NCBI GenBank assembly: GCA_947579605.1
Contig: OX388318.1
Span: 4,836,001-4,900,000 of the forward strand
Direction: 5' to 3'
DNA from: Athripsodes cinereus
Taxonomy: Eukaryota; Arthropoda; Insecta; Trichoptera; Leptoceridae
DNA length: 64,000 bases
The notes beneath the pieces were generated by a model, which was not told the DNA's origin, ran no database searches, and was given only the letters and a program-made list of their open reading frames with translations. This document shows, one piece after another, positions 44,101 to 53,785 of the stretch. The position numbers and the translations under genes are program-made. The first letter of the stretch is position 1. Each line of letters begins with the position of its first letter.

Positions 44101-47100
44101 GTTCCCATCACGGCAGACTAACTGCATATATAACAAACATGCAAGCTGTTCTCTCTGTGCTAACATAAAGTTAAGATGGCAAACCTGATTGCTGAATTTA
44201 AGATGTAAAATGTTTTTTCAAACACCTGTGTTTTACAGGCCACTCGAAAACTTATGGAAAATAGTGGGAGACCAATTCTTTGCCGGGTGCTTCACAGATT
44301 TAACACTCACAGATTCTTATGAAATCTCCTGAAAAAATCAATATTTTTAAAAAAAAATACCTATATAGGCGCATAGAGCTACAAATAATATTATTTTATT
44401 TCTATTATAAAGCAGCTATAACGCTATAGGTAGGTATATCATAAACAGTTATAATATTGACAAATCAATAAGTAGGTAGGTACATCAATTGTCATACAAC
44501 ACAAATCGTGACTTCTACACACAACAATACTAAACAAAAACACATCCAACATGTAAGTATAGTGTAAGTATCCACTTTATAATAATATTTCTGTGTAGTA
44601 TTATCTATGCACACACCATAGACAATATTGTAATATGGATTATATTATTAGTAGGTACATAGGTATTATTGTATGTAGCGATTTGATGAAAAGTTATTAC
44701 CGTGTATGGAGTTAATTATTATTTAAATTTCAATAAGTTGGAACGTGATTCGAATTTGGAACGACGTCAATTATTATTATCATTATCATTTGAAAAACTA
44801 TTATTTATAGTATTGTTACACTCAACTTATCTTTGGTAAGATGTTGCTTTATAGGGGAGGGGAACCATTGCGTTACGCAACTGTTTTTTATTATTATTAA
44901 ATTGGTACAAAAGTCGTACATATTATCTCTCCTTGCGAAATAGACCAACTAATTATAGTAAAAATTAGAAGCAATGTCTGACAATGCGTATTATTATATG
45001 TTTTTTTTTGTACTGTATAGTGATCAAACAAGAAAATAAACATAGGATTTTGAATAGGTGTGCAAACTATTATTATATAAGCATTACGTGGTAAATGTTA
45101 ATTTTTTTTAATTACAAATTTTACCACATTATTCTGTTTACAGTGTTTATTACAATAGGAAAAGACAATAAAGCGTGTTGATTGGTACCTAATCTATGAA
45201 TCATTTTCTATTTATAGAGACACTAAAACCACAATATCATTTATGGCTACTCATAAATTAAGAAAATTGTGTTTACGTACTTTATTATGATTGTAGAAAC
45301 CGTATCTAACGCATCATTTATGATATAAACGTAAATAGCAAAATATAGTAAAGGCTTATTTAAATGTCACCAATTTGGCAATGACATAAAACAATTGGAA
45401 ACAATATTATGTATAAAATTATAAATAACATACTACATATTCAATCTCGTGATCAGTATATATGCAACAATCAAAAAACAATAATTAACAAGAAATTAGG
45501 AAAAATGCCAAAAAAGAAAGCAGTAGAACGAAAATAGGTTAATGCGACGTTGCCACTGTTATATAAATATTTGTCTATGATTTTTATTATTCTGTAAGAT
45601 ATAATAGCCCAGTAAGAATATAAAAATATATTAACTAATTCGTTATAAATAATATATAACAAAACATACCTACATACTGATAATTTACACTGATCGAGCT
45701 AGTCCCAATCTAAGATTATGAATCTTGTTTTATGGGTAGGTAGGTACTTACGTGACAATACACATCTACAATGCACCAAACACATATACATACATATATT
45801 CACTGTGTCGGTGTTTAGGTAGTAGAATTCTATATCGAAAAAATAAAACAAGCGTTTTATTCTACTATTGATTTATTCGATGAGAGAGATTGACAATGTC
45901 CTTATAAGACGAAAGACGTCTCTCTCATCGAATAAATCAATAGTAGAATAAAACGCTTGTTTTATTTTTTCGACATATACCTACATGTCACACCCAGACT
46001 CGGGACAATTTGAAAAAGATTATTTTCATTTTGCCCTGGCAGGGAATAGAACCCAGATTCTCGTAACTCAAAGGCAAGAAATTCACCTCTGGACCACACC
46101 GGCCGATTATAATTTATTTATTTATTTTATTATCTAAGGAGGTATAGATATATTCCGGTTTTTGAAACATAAATTACATATAAATACGAACCATACCTAA
46201 TTAATTGGGTATGTTTGTATTACTTTATGAGTACAAATATAAGCAGAAATATAAAAACTAGAAACAATGCGGTAATTCTATATTATTAAAATGAAAACGG
46301 TTTACCTACACACTGACAAATTATTATTTCGTTTAAACCGTATTTACAAATTTGATTATCTTTTTGTGTGGAAGCTATTTTGCAGACAAACAAAATACTT
46401 AAAATTTGTACATAATAACATCAGCGGTCATTTGAAATAAATAATCACACTTATGATTACCATATCTTCAGCGAATAAAGTCTCGGGGCAATTAGCTAGT
46501 ACGGTCGTAATAACAATAATAAAAAAGGTTGACCATACATCATCGCGTATGATACTTAACATATTTGAAATTCGAATTTATCAAAAGAATCAATTCTAAA
46601 CGAGTGGAATATTAATAATAATAATTTAGTATATAATGATAGTTTGAAATAATAATAATTCATGGAACGATGTGTAGTGTAGTAATCAGTCATCAAGTGA
46701 CATCTGGTGTGAAGTTTGTATAATAATAATATCAATAATAATCAACATCATTTTGTCTGTGACAATAATATGGCGGACACGTACCTACTTTTATCTATGT
46801 AATACCAGGTACATATACCTACCCATCTATCTGTTTATCGTTATTATCTATGGTCTAACAACAGAGGTGGACTAGGAGGGATGCCTTCTTGTATAACAAA
46901 GTGTCAATTGAAATGCAAGTATATTATAATTTGCCAATATGTTGTGATTTAATGGAGATATTTTTTGGAAATGTACAGTTAATTTGTTCCTAAGCGTACA
47001 TGCGTTCGAAGACTTCAGCAACTGCTTAAGAAATCCTCTCTGGAAGACGACAGTGTTAGCAATGTGCTGAAAAGGACACTTTAATCGGCAAAAATGCTAT

Positions 47101-50100
47101 TCTAAATAAAATCTCTCCGTGCGCTATAAAGATAATTCTCGTACTAGAAGTTTAGATTTTTGTAACTTCCCATGACATAATCTTGTAATATTAATGAAAA
47201 ATATATGAATTATTGATCATAGAAATTACAGTAAAGATGTATCGAAAGTGAATATTTTTCTCTAAAATCTCCGAAAACTGAGTTTATAATTTAAATTTTA
47301 CCAATGATTCGAAATTTGAAAATGTTGGAGAACATCTTTCATAACTGAAAATGCCTGTCTTCAAAATGTGAAAAAAATAATATAAAAGTAGGTACATCCC
47401 TGTTAAAGACATTCTAAGGAGCACGTGCAAATAAATAATCAAACCAAATCGGTATACCATAGTACAAAAAAGATATGACTTATAAATAAACCTAACCTAT
47501 AAGATATGAAATTAAACAAAACACATAACAAATAATGAATACATCTCACAAACAATGCTAAAGTTTGGTCATTATATTTTATTTACTACAAAGCTATTTA
47601 TTAAAACAATATATTATATTATATACCTTATATTTTAATAGATAATTATTTAAATTGATGTTTTTCATTTGACATTTGTCGTCTCTCACCGCCATTTTTA
47701 TTATTACAGGCATAATTTTATTTATCTATGCTTCTTGTTTTTCTACGAATTATAGAAAATAAAGACGGGGTTTAGCATTAATGGCATTTACCAGTTGCAT
47801 TTCATTTTAAGAGAATGTAAGAAAGTACAATTATGAAGCTAAATAAATTAGCGTAATTACAGATTAATTCCTGGGTTAAATTATTTCATACTAAAATAAA
47901 TTACCTACAGTTATGACGGTGAAATAGAACAGTTTGAAACAAAGAACTTTTAAAAATTATTCCACCAATTAAAGTAGACAGTTAACTCGTTGTTTCTGAA
48001 TTTGGTGATAGAGTAATCACGTTGGAAATTTGGCAACGTTGCAATCGACAAAAGAAGTGAGACTACTACTACTAGTTAGAACAAATCATATTATTTACAA
48101 GTACAAATTGATTTATTTCCAAAATCGTTGGTTCTCAACATTTAGTTCGTAAGATATTATTTATTAATGTGAGTTCTTTAAATCTAAATCTGACCCGATT
48201 GCTCGTAAACGATAGAATGACCTTCTAAAATAGAAATGTTAATATTTTTTATTTTGACCGTTTTTTGTTTTTTTTTTCCTTTCAAAGCTAAGTATATAGA
48301 TATAATTTTACCATAACTAATATATTTTAAACGTAACCTTAAATGAAATGTAAATAACATAGATCAAAATCGAAGGGATATTTCGATAGGTACAATTCAA
48401 AATCTAAAGTGTTACTAAATTGGCGCAAAATTGCTTTGAATCATTAAGATTTGACTCCACCGAGCTCCCCAGAGCTATGAATTGCAAAAGCAGAAGAAAA
48501 TTATTCGAAATATCGGAATTTCGGAAGAACAAACTAATATTATCAGACTACCAGTAACCTCGAAAAACAAACTAATATCACAGTTTTAGAACCACCGATC
48601 TTCCATAGAATATCGTTTAATTACGTTGTTTTATTGATATTTAAATTTAGAACTAAAAAAAACGAAAACAATAAATGTGATTTTACGAAATTATGCTAAG
48701 TGTTCGGTATTTGTGTATTGTATAGAGGGACCATGAAACACTAATGACAGATATTTATATGAACATAACATATACTAACTAATAGGTACTATTTATATAT
48801 TCCGTATTTTTAATATTAATAATTACCCTGTATGACATTCAAATACATGCCAGATCACTCGCAAACGAGTGGATGACCTTTACGGATAGAGTAACTGAAT
48901 GGAAGGTGCTTTTGTTTTAAGACTTTTCACAGCTTTTATAATCCCTAAAAAAATTGAAGTTCAAAGCTCACCCGAAACCCGAAAGTATTAGCGAAATAAT
49001 TACGGTACACCCCTTTAATATCCCAAACACGCCCATATAACTCGAAAGTGTCAAAAATTTACATAAACCATTAAATATCTGTTATTACGCCAAATTTCGT
49101 CTTAGTTAATACAATAGATTTCATTGAATAGGTATACAATAAACGCTCAATTTCTGTATGGGTGGCATGCCTCATCGCTTACGTTCTTTGATTGATAATT
49201 TCACAAAACACTATAAATGGATAATGCGCGCAAATGAAGAATCATAAAAATATGACGTAAAACAATGATAGTATGATTATAATGATGCGATGTAAAATGT
49301 TGGATTACGCCCTCCAGCGGGAGGAGTAGAGACATAAATCATGTAGTACATGGCGGGTTTATTGTTAAACACCGATCTCACCAATGGAGGGCGAGTCTGT
49401 AATATTAGCCATAATGGCGTAATCGTATTAATATTATAATTTCTCGAGATGAGCGAGGGTGGGTACCTAATACTCCACTATATAGTGTAATCTGTATAAA
49501 TGAAATTTATTATATTACTAGCGTTGTTTTACTCGGTTTAACTCATTTTTTTTTAAATAATGACAAATTAACAATTGCAGATAAGAAATTGAAGCAATTG
49601 TTTTTTTATTGATTTTATTGTTATAATGAATAATTGTGTTAGGTTATTATATGTTAATTTAACACACGAACCTACCATAAAGGTTTAGAAAAGCCAACAT
49701 CACTGTCTTTGATAGTGCCCCGGACAGGATTGGTACATTAATTGAACAAAGCAAATCTCGCGGAAAGAATGTGTTGCGGGATCAAGTCCCGTCAAGGGCG
49801 CCAAATAAACTTAATATGGAAGTTTCGTATGTTTAATTTACATTTTTTTTATATTGGATCCAGCCCTCCGCAACACCTTATTGTTGGTAACCAAATCAGT
49901 CCATGGTATACGCAACATTCTGCAATAAAGCCACATATCAAATGCTTCTATTCGGTTCATTGTGTTTGCTTCGAGGGTCCAAGTCTCTACTCCGTATAGC
50001 AAAATGGATCAAATAGGTATAACACATAGGTATACACCTACAATAAATTGAAATAATAATGTGTATATTTAAAATCTCACTTAAGATGCAAACAATATTC

Positions 50101-53100
50101 ACGACAGTATACCTATTTTCAAACGAACAAAACAAGTTTTCTCTGAACCTATAAGTACCTAAATGTGTATACATTATGTATGAAGGTATATCACAGCCAA
50201 GCAAGGGTTAAATTATTCGCAAAGTCATAAAGGCGAAGGGCGTAGACGAAAAATCAAATCAAATATTATGGATTACGACCGACATAGGTCCATCAAAATC
50301 TTGTAGAATTGATTGCGAAATAAACATCATACACAAACTTCATATTAAAAGGTGTATGTTTGTATGACATTGTCTAAGGCCCCGACTACACATTCGCCAA
50401 CTACACACGAAGATACATGGTGTGGGTGTATCGTTGTCTGTCATTGCCAAGCATCAGACTTGTTCAAGACATTGTTGGTTTTTCTAGACATAACAAAGAG
50501 ATGCATAGGTACATCCACCTCGTTCACTCTCCACATCTATCTCGTTTGCGCTGCATATTATAGTCCCCACTCCAATTATTTGTCCATTATGTCGAATGTG
50601 ATATTATAAATTATCAAATATTTAGAATATTAAATTAAATCATTTTTTGTTTAACTGGATTTGAGTACGTTCAACGCGCAGATGACAAAAACATTCAGAT
50701 ATCGCGATTACAGAATCACGTTTACAATATGTTATAGCTATTGTGCAAAATCTAATCAGATGAAGTGGGAATCAAGGCATTTCTACCAAAGTTCTTAGGT
50801 GTCTATCGAGATTTATTTCAGTCTCACAAATATAATTTGAAATGTCATTGGGTAAATAACACTAGTACACAATAAATATAATATTAAAATGATTTTTTCT
50901 CTTTCCCACTCGAACTTTTTACTTCTCTTTGTGTCTACGGGCTATAAATTAAAATAAATTATTAAAAATCATAATAAAATCATTAAGTGCATTGTTATTA
51001 TAATAGATTCCAAATCGTTAAATCGATCCATGTTAATAAAATTATACACACACACACACACAAACACATACATAGTTACATATTTATATTAATATTATTA
51101 AAAAGGATATTATATAAATTATTCTGAGAATGGCTATAAAATCAGAAAAACATTATTAAATATTTTACTAATGCTATACTTACTCTAAAACACTCGCAAA
51201 CGAGTGGAGATCTAGTCCATCCTCAGCAGCCGTAGTCATAACACATTTTAGCGTTATGTAGTCGTTTGACTACAGAAAACAATGACTTGTGTATTTTTTA
51301 GCTACGAAATTGATACTTACTCGCAAAGTCATCTATAGTCGAACGACTACATAACGCTAAAATGTGTTTTGACTAAGGTTGCTGATGTAATCTAAAAATA
51401 AACTTTTTAAGTTTAAAATCGTGTTTTAAGGTACCTAATCAGAATGAATAGATTGACAGTTCTCCGAAAATTAAAAATTGAACAATTTGAAAATAATATT
51501 ATACACATGAAATATACCTATAGATATATGGAATAAACACAATTTTTTTTTATTAATCTATTTTGCCCAAAATCTGAGCAGAGCTCGTGCTTTGAGGGAT
51601 TGTTTTGTTGTGTATTGGAATTATTTAAAAAAATAACGTTAAGTATGTATTTTTTTATTTTAGTTGACACACGCATTAAGTTCTCAGTGCTATAAATAGA
51701 CATAAAACACTGAGTTATTATTTGTACCTACAACTTAATGTCAACTAGGTATATTATGTATTCCAATAAAACTAGTATTTATTATTGGAATCGATATTAA
51801 TATGCATAAATCATTTTTGATTTGTACATACAATAAAAATATGAGAACACAAGAATGCGTCAAGAAACAATGTGTAGGCATATGAGGGTTTGTTCATTGG
51901 AATTATACGCATCAATGAATGGGTTAATCGCTCTTTTACGACCGACAATTTTTTTAAATAAAACATACAACGTAGGTACTATAGAGCCGCCCTTTGTAAA
52001 AGGATCTTACGGAGCATAATGCGATCTGTAGTATAGTTTGGATTCAATAGGCCTCGCGTACTTACCTATAGGAGGTTCTGAGTTCGATTCCCGATTAGCT
52101 CATGAAATTCTTTTAAATAATAAATCATAGATATTCTGAAAAATACAATGTTATGAGATGTTGTTCTGTCGATCTATTTATTCCATACACACCACATCCT
52201 CAGTGTGCTATACAGAGAAGACTAAACGCCAAACAATTATTATATCCTTGAATTCACTCCCTTTACATACTTATAAGTTATATTCTTGTATTTATTCTTC
52301 ATCAGCCATCCTCTGCACATGTCCAAACTATCGATATTGTTTGCTCTCTTTCTGTTGGCCGAGCTTTACGTTATCAAAACGATAGTGAAAATGATGACAT
52401 TTATTGCCACAAATGACTCTGAAACAGCGCTGTTTCATGTTCAAACACAAACAAAGAGACGTCTGAAGCTGAATCCAGCTAAAACGGAATTCTTATGGGT
52501 CGCATCACCTGGCCGACAACATCTCTTGGATATAGATCCCATCTCGATAGCCGACACGGATATTCTACCGTCCAGTAAAGTCTCGATACTTGGGGCACGA
52601 ATCGATAGCGCACTGTCTATGGAATCCCAAATCTCAAAGACGGTGAGCTCTGCATTTTACCACATCCGCGAAATACGCTCCGTGTCGAAAAACCTCACTC
52701 CTGATAGCATAAAAACATTAATCTCTGCTTTTGTAATCTCTAGACTTGACTACTGCAATATACTATATGTAGGACTGCCGCAAATTCAACTGAATCGTCT
52801 ACAAATGGCATTCAATAGCGCTGCAAGGCTTATTTTCCGCGAAGATAAGGGTTGCCACATCACACCTTTGCTGGAAAAGTTACACTGGTTAAGAGCAGGT
52901 GAAAGGGTTCAATACAAACTGTGCCTTATAGTCTACAAAGCTTTGAACAAAATGGCACCTCAGTCACTTTCTGAACTCTGTGTTCTCAAAACACCTGCAA
53001 GTAGACCTCTACGCTCAGCTAAGACATCCACCAACATGCTGGACGAAAACAACAGAGCAAACAAGTCCTGCTTCTATGATAGGGCTTTCGGCGTCGCAGG

Positions 53101-53566
53101 ACCCGTCATTTGGAACCGACTCCCCGAGGACCTCCGTAAAAACCAGCCGATTACAACGTTCAGGAGCAAGCTGAAGACTTCGCTCTTCCAACATAGTTTC
53201 CCGCGCCCTTGAGATGGATACTTCATTAAACGGCGCCGAATAAATCATCCAATATAATAATTATTTAACAACATACCAATGTAATTTCACGTACTTAAAT
53301 TGATATTAAAAAATTCAATAAGCTACTAGCGCAGGTAGGTACCTATGTCCTTTTAATATTAAATAAGAAAATATAAACTCACTGTGTCCTCAATGTGAAT
53401 GCAGCAGACGTAATACTGGAGGGTAGATGCAGTCCTTTGATGATCTCTTGCCAGAGCTTCTTATTGATGACATCTACCAGGCCTCCTCTAGCTATCACCA
53501 GGTTGTACAGTTCAAACAGATCCAGCACAGACTTAGCCATGATGGGGAGACGGTTGATGGGTGTTC
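38046..53566 (-). CDS. retn (dri): dead ringer/retained (ARID3-family transcription factor), last six coding exons
   Basis: Sequence-specific nuclear DNA-binding protein. In flies it acts in embryonic patterning, gut, muscle and neuronal development, and as a corepressor partner (established knowledge). Six exons join in phase on the minus strand: 53566-53383, 41141-40991, 40545-40287, 39802-39643, 39286-39018, 38182-38046. They encode 385 residues and a TAG stop. The order is the C-terminal two thirds of the ARID domain (GTPINRLPIMAKSV..., YLYPYECEK), an Ala/His/Gly-rich linker, REKLES-alpha (RDAALNALEMSRLTLWNLY), a Pro/Gln/His-rich low-complexity linker, then REKLES-beta (GLGAAFKITSRG and MELNGVTYEGVLFA). 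All junctions are GT-AG. The start codon, N-terminal region and first ARID helices are absent; their exon must lie upstream of 53566 and I did not find it before 64000. The largest intron seen is about 12.2 kb and is full of transposons. Identity is very secure. Confidence 0.96.
38266..38325 (+). repeat. tandem duplication of ~31 bp
   Basis: TTTTTTAGGTCGAAAACTTT GAAA.ATAT occurs twice back to back with one change. It lies in the last dead ringer intron, just upstream of the last exon in gene direction. Confidence 0.8.
38762..38950 (-). other. structured, GC-rich block in last dead ringer intron
   Basis: Two compact stem-loops: AGGAGTTGTAAACTCCT, and GGCCTGTTGGCACTTCAGGCC (minus strand, in parts). 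The minus strand also has a CCCACGATGGCGGC motif. It stands out in an AT-rich intron. Unidentified; SINE or regulatory element. Confidence 0.35.
39018..39286 (-). CDS. retn (dri): dead ringer exon: Pro/Gln/His linker and start of REKLES-beta
   Basis: A strong polypyrimidine tract and CAG precede 39286. The first base completes the Arg codon. It reads EALNLSESPQPNMHSIKREL, a PPPPAKR basic patch that may be a nuclear localisation signal, a Ser/Pro/Gln/His low-complexity region, then NGLGAAFKITSRG. The donor is GTTTGT, weaker than the other donors of this gene, but the phase to the next exon fits exactly. Confidence 0.93.
39643..39802 (-). CDS. retn (dri): dead ringer exon: REKLES-alpha
   Basis: Acceptor CTGCAG. 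The first two bases complete the Gly codon. It contains SPRDAALNALEMSRLTLWNL, the REKLES-alpha segment of the ARID3 family, followed by an Asn/Ser/Pro-rich spacer ending PEPQ and AG of an Arg codon at donor GTAAGG. REKLES mediates self-association and localisation in vertebrate ARID3A (established knowledge). Confidence 0.95.
40287..40545 (-). CDS. retn (dri): dead ringer exon: Gly/Ala/His-rich linker
   Basis: Acceptor TTTCAG, phase 0, begins PVQRSPVPTSMHQLSQQMSP. A Gly/Ala/His-rich low-complexity stretch follows, then MLEYMKLFQQKDFRRP and one base of a Gly codon at donor GTGAGT. The composition (LAGLGAAGLNLHHAAAAQHG) is typical of the disordered region between ARID and REKLES. GC content is clearly above the surrounding introns. 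Confidence 0.93.
40991..41141 (-). CDS. retn (dri): dead ringer exon: C-terminal end of ARID
   Basis: Acceptor CTTTTCAG. The first base A completes the Gln codon begun in the previous exon. It reads YMKYLYPYECEKKNLST, SELQAAIDGNRREGRRSSYG and a Gln-rich tail ending LNM at donor GTAAGC. It covers the last ARID helix and the conserved extension typical of the extended-ARID (ARID3) subfamily. It ends on a codon boundary. Confidence 0.96.
41201..41325 (-). repeat. family R 3' half
   Basis: GTAAGTGGGGTAGCCAGTGG, TGTCTTCTCTGTGCCAATAA, GACATTCAGGATGGGTGGCA. It lies in the dead ringer intron. Confidence 0.75.
41336..41592. mobile_element. hAT-like MITE (CAGTGGCG ends)
   Basis: CAGTGGCGTGCTTTCC at the left and inverted CAGTGGCGGGACTAG at the right. 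The flanks GTAGGTAG and CTAGGTAG are a possible 8-bp TSD with one mismatch. It is inserted next to a family R fragment (41201-41325). Confidence 0.6.
42026..42716. mobile_element. non-autonomous hAT-type transposon with 8-bp TSD
   Basis: CTTTACAT occurs at 42018-42025 and 42717-42724. The ends are CAAGGGTGGCCAAGCGGGCC and inverted CATGGGTGGCCAACCTTTTC, a typical hAT-like terminus, with GCGGCCCG subterminal motifs on both sides (42080, 42651). It is 691 bp with no transposase frame and is interrupted by a foldback element at about 42117-42310. Confidence 0.85.
42117..42310 (+). mobile_element. foldback element, family C, with hammerhead-like core
   Basis: Homologous to 5665-5898: a shared TTGAATTAATTATAAATAAA segment, GTATATCCACAGTAAC and the palindromic arms. 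The tip carries CTGATGA (42267-42273), a 6-bp GC-containing stem around GGAA, then GAAA (42291-42294). It is inserted inside the hAT element; its exact ends are unclear. Confidence 0.7.
42725..44101. other. dead ringer intron, no other feature
   Basis: Apart from the 22-bp duplication, nothing I can identify. Confidence 0.5.
42857..42900 (+). repeat. 22-bp tandem duplication
   Basis: CATTTCAAAATTGTGATTAG TA occurs twice consecutively. Confidence 0.85.
44102..44299 (-). repeat. family R copy
   Basis: CGGCAGACTAACTGCATATA, CATGCAAGCTGTTCTCTCTG, GGCCACTCGAAAACTTATGG, AGTGGGAGACCAATTCTTTG, CCGGGTGCTTCACAG. Confidence 0.8.
44300..45797. other. dead ringer intron, no other feature
   Basis: AT-rich with short AGGT/ACCT runs near 44430-44480. 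Confidence 0.5.
45798..45972. mobile_element. foldback element, family A
   Basis: The same family as 1530-1743 in opposite orientation: ATTCACTGTGTCGGTGTTTA start, AAACAAGCGTTTTATTCTAC arms. The tip TTGACAATGTCCTTATAAGA leads into CGAAAGACGTC, a degenerate hammerhead-like core. ACATAT flanks it on both sides (45792-45797, 45973-45978). It lies in the large dead ringer intron. Confidence 0.85.
45995..46106 (-). mobile_element. second tRNA-derived SINE type, fragment
   Basis: On the minus strand CGGCCGGTGTGGTCCAGAGG gives an A-box-like start, and GGGTTCTATTCCCTGCCAGG the B box, 40-50 bp downstream. The body contains TTTTTCAAATTGTCCCGAGT. It is not related to the 12197-type SINE outside the tRNA boxes. 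Confidence 0.65.
46107..49861. other. dead ringer intron, unassigned
   Basis: Mostly AT-rich. TCGCAAACGAGTGGATGACC at 48860 recurs as TCGCAAACGAGTGGAGATCT at 51193. GGGATCAAGTCCCGTCAAGG at 49779 resembles a tRNA B-box arm. GCGTAC/GAAGACTTCAGCAACTGC near 47000 is less AT-rich but unidentified. Confidence 0.4.
49862..50005 (-). pseudogene. LINE RT fragment
   Basis: On the minus strand an open 48-codon stretch reads LLYGVETWTLEANTMNRIEA, FDMWLYCRMLRIPWTDLVTN and NKVLRRAG. It aligns with the LLYGCETWT...FEMWCYRRMLKIHW part of LINE ORF2 (compare 18066-18165). Short and isolated. Confidence 0.75.
50006..51222. other. dead ringer intron, unassigned
   Basis: 50380-50580 is less AT-rich (AAGGCCCCGACTACACATTC). 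It might be a MITE, but I could not find a convincing partner end. Confidence 0.4.
51048..51072 (+). repeat. CA microsatellite
   Basis: ACACACACACACACACAAAC. Confidence 0.85.
51223..51385. mobile_element. MITE, same family as 27240-27420
   Basis: The ends TCAGCAGCCGTAGTCATAAC and, inverted, TCAGCAACCTTAGTCAAAAC lead into ACACATTTTAGCGTTATGTA on both arms. It is 163 bp with a short AT-rich loop and lies in the large dead ringer intron. Confidence 0.8.
51985..52115 (+). mobile_element. possible tRNA-derived SINE fragment
   Basis: GGCCTCGCGTACTTACCTAT and GAGTTCGATTCCCG (B box) are spaced as in the tRNA part of other SINEs. No good A box and no tail. Confidence 0.35.
52380..53245 (+). pseudogene. 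LINE reverse transcriptase C-terminal fragment (CR1/L2/Rex-like)
   Basis: The frame continues to TGA at 53210-53212. The recognisable part starts after about 52390: KRRLKLNPAKTEFLWVASPG is the RT segment following the YxDD box, then SSKVSILGARIDSALSMESQ, SRLDYCNILYVGLP, AARLIFREDKGCHITPLLEK and FGVAGPVIWNRLPEDLR. The last block, TTFRSKLKTSLFQHSF, is characteristic of the end of CR1/L2-type ORF2. The endonuclease and the catalytic RT boxes are missing. The first ~35 codons of the open frame (including a Met at 52286) are unrelated flank. The short 3' tail ACGGCGCCGAATAAATCATC recurs at 55608-55660. It is on the strand opposite to dead ringer, within its largest intron. Confidence 0.85.
53383..53566 (-). 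CDS. retn (dri): dead ringer exon: central ARID domain
   Basis: Acceptor TTTCAG precedes 53566. The exon enters with two bases of a Gly codon and reads TPINRLPIMAKSVLDLFEL, through LVDVINKKLWQEIIKGL, to TLRT plus CA of a Gln codon. The donor is GTGAGT at 53382-53377. This is the helix-turn-helix core of the ARID fold (loop, recognition helix and following helix). The match to insect dead ringer proteins is near perfect, so the exon is under strong constraint. Confidence 0.97.
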
Positions 53567-53668
53567 CTGAAACAATTGACAAAATTGACCATTGAATTAA
53601 AAAAAATACGTAAATTGAAGATAAACTTAGATTAATATTTTTTTATTAATTTTGCAATTATTGGAATT

Positions 53669-53785
53669 CCGTGGAGCACTTTGCAAAAAATTGGTCTCCC
53701 ACTCTTTTCCGTAAGTTTTTGAGTATCCTGTAAAATGCAGGTGCTCGAAAAAAATAAAATTATTTCATATCATTTAGCGATAAGC
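53669..53785 (+). repeat. family R 5' half
   Basis: CCGTGGAGCACTTTGCAAAA, TTGGTCTCCCACTCTTTTCC, GTATCCTGTAAAATGCAGGT, GCTCGAAAAAAATAA. It starts about 100 bp beyond the dead ringer ARID exon. Confidence 0.8.

Noticed and set aside
45798..45972. Classical cut-and-paste TIR transposon or MITE
   Set aside because: The palindrome is asymmetric, with a unique tail beyond one arm, and related families have 11-14-bp TSDs, which points to retroposition.
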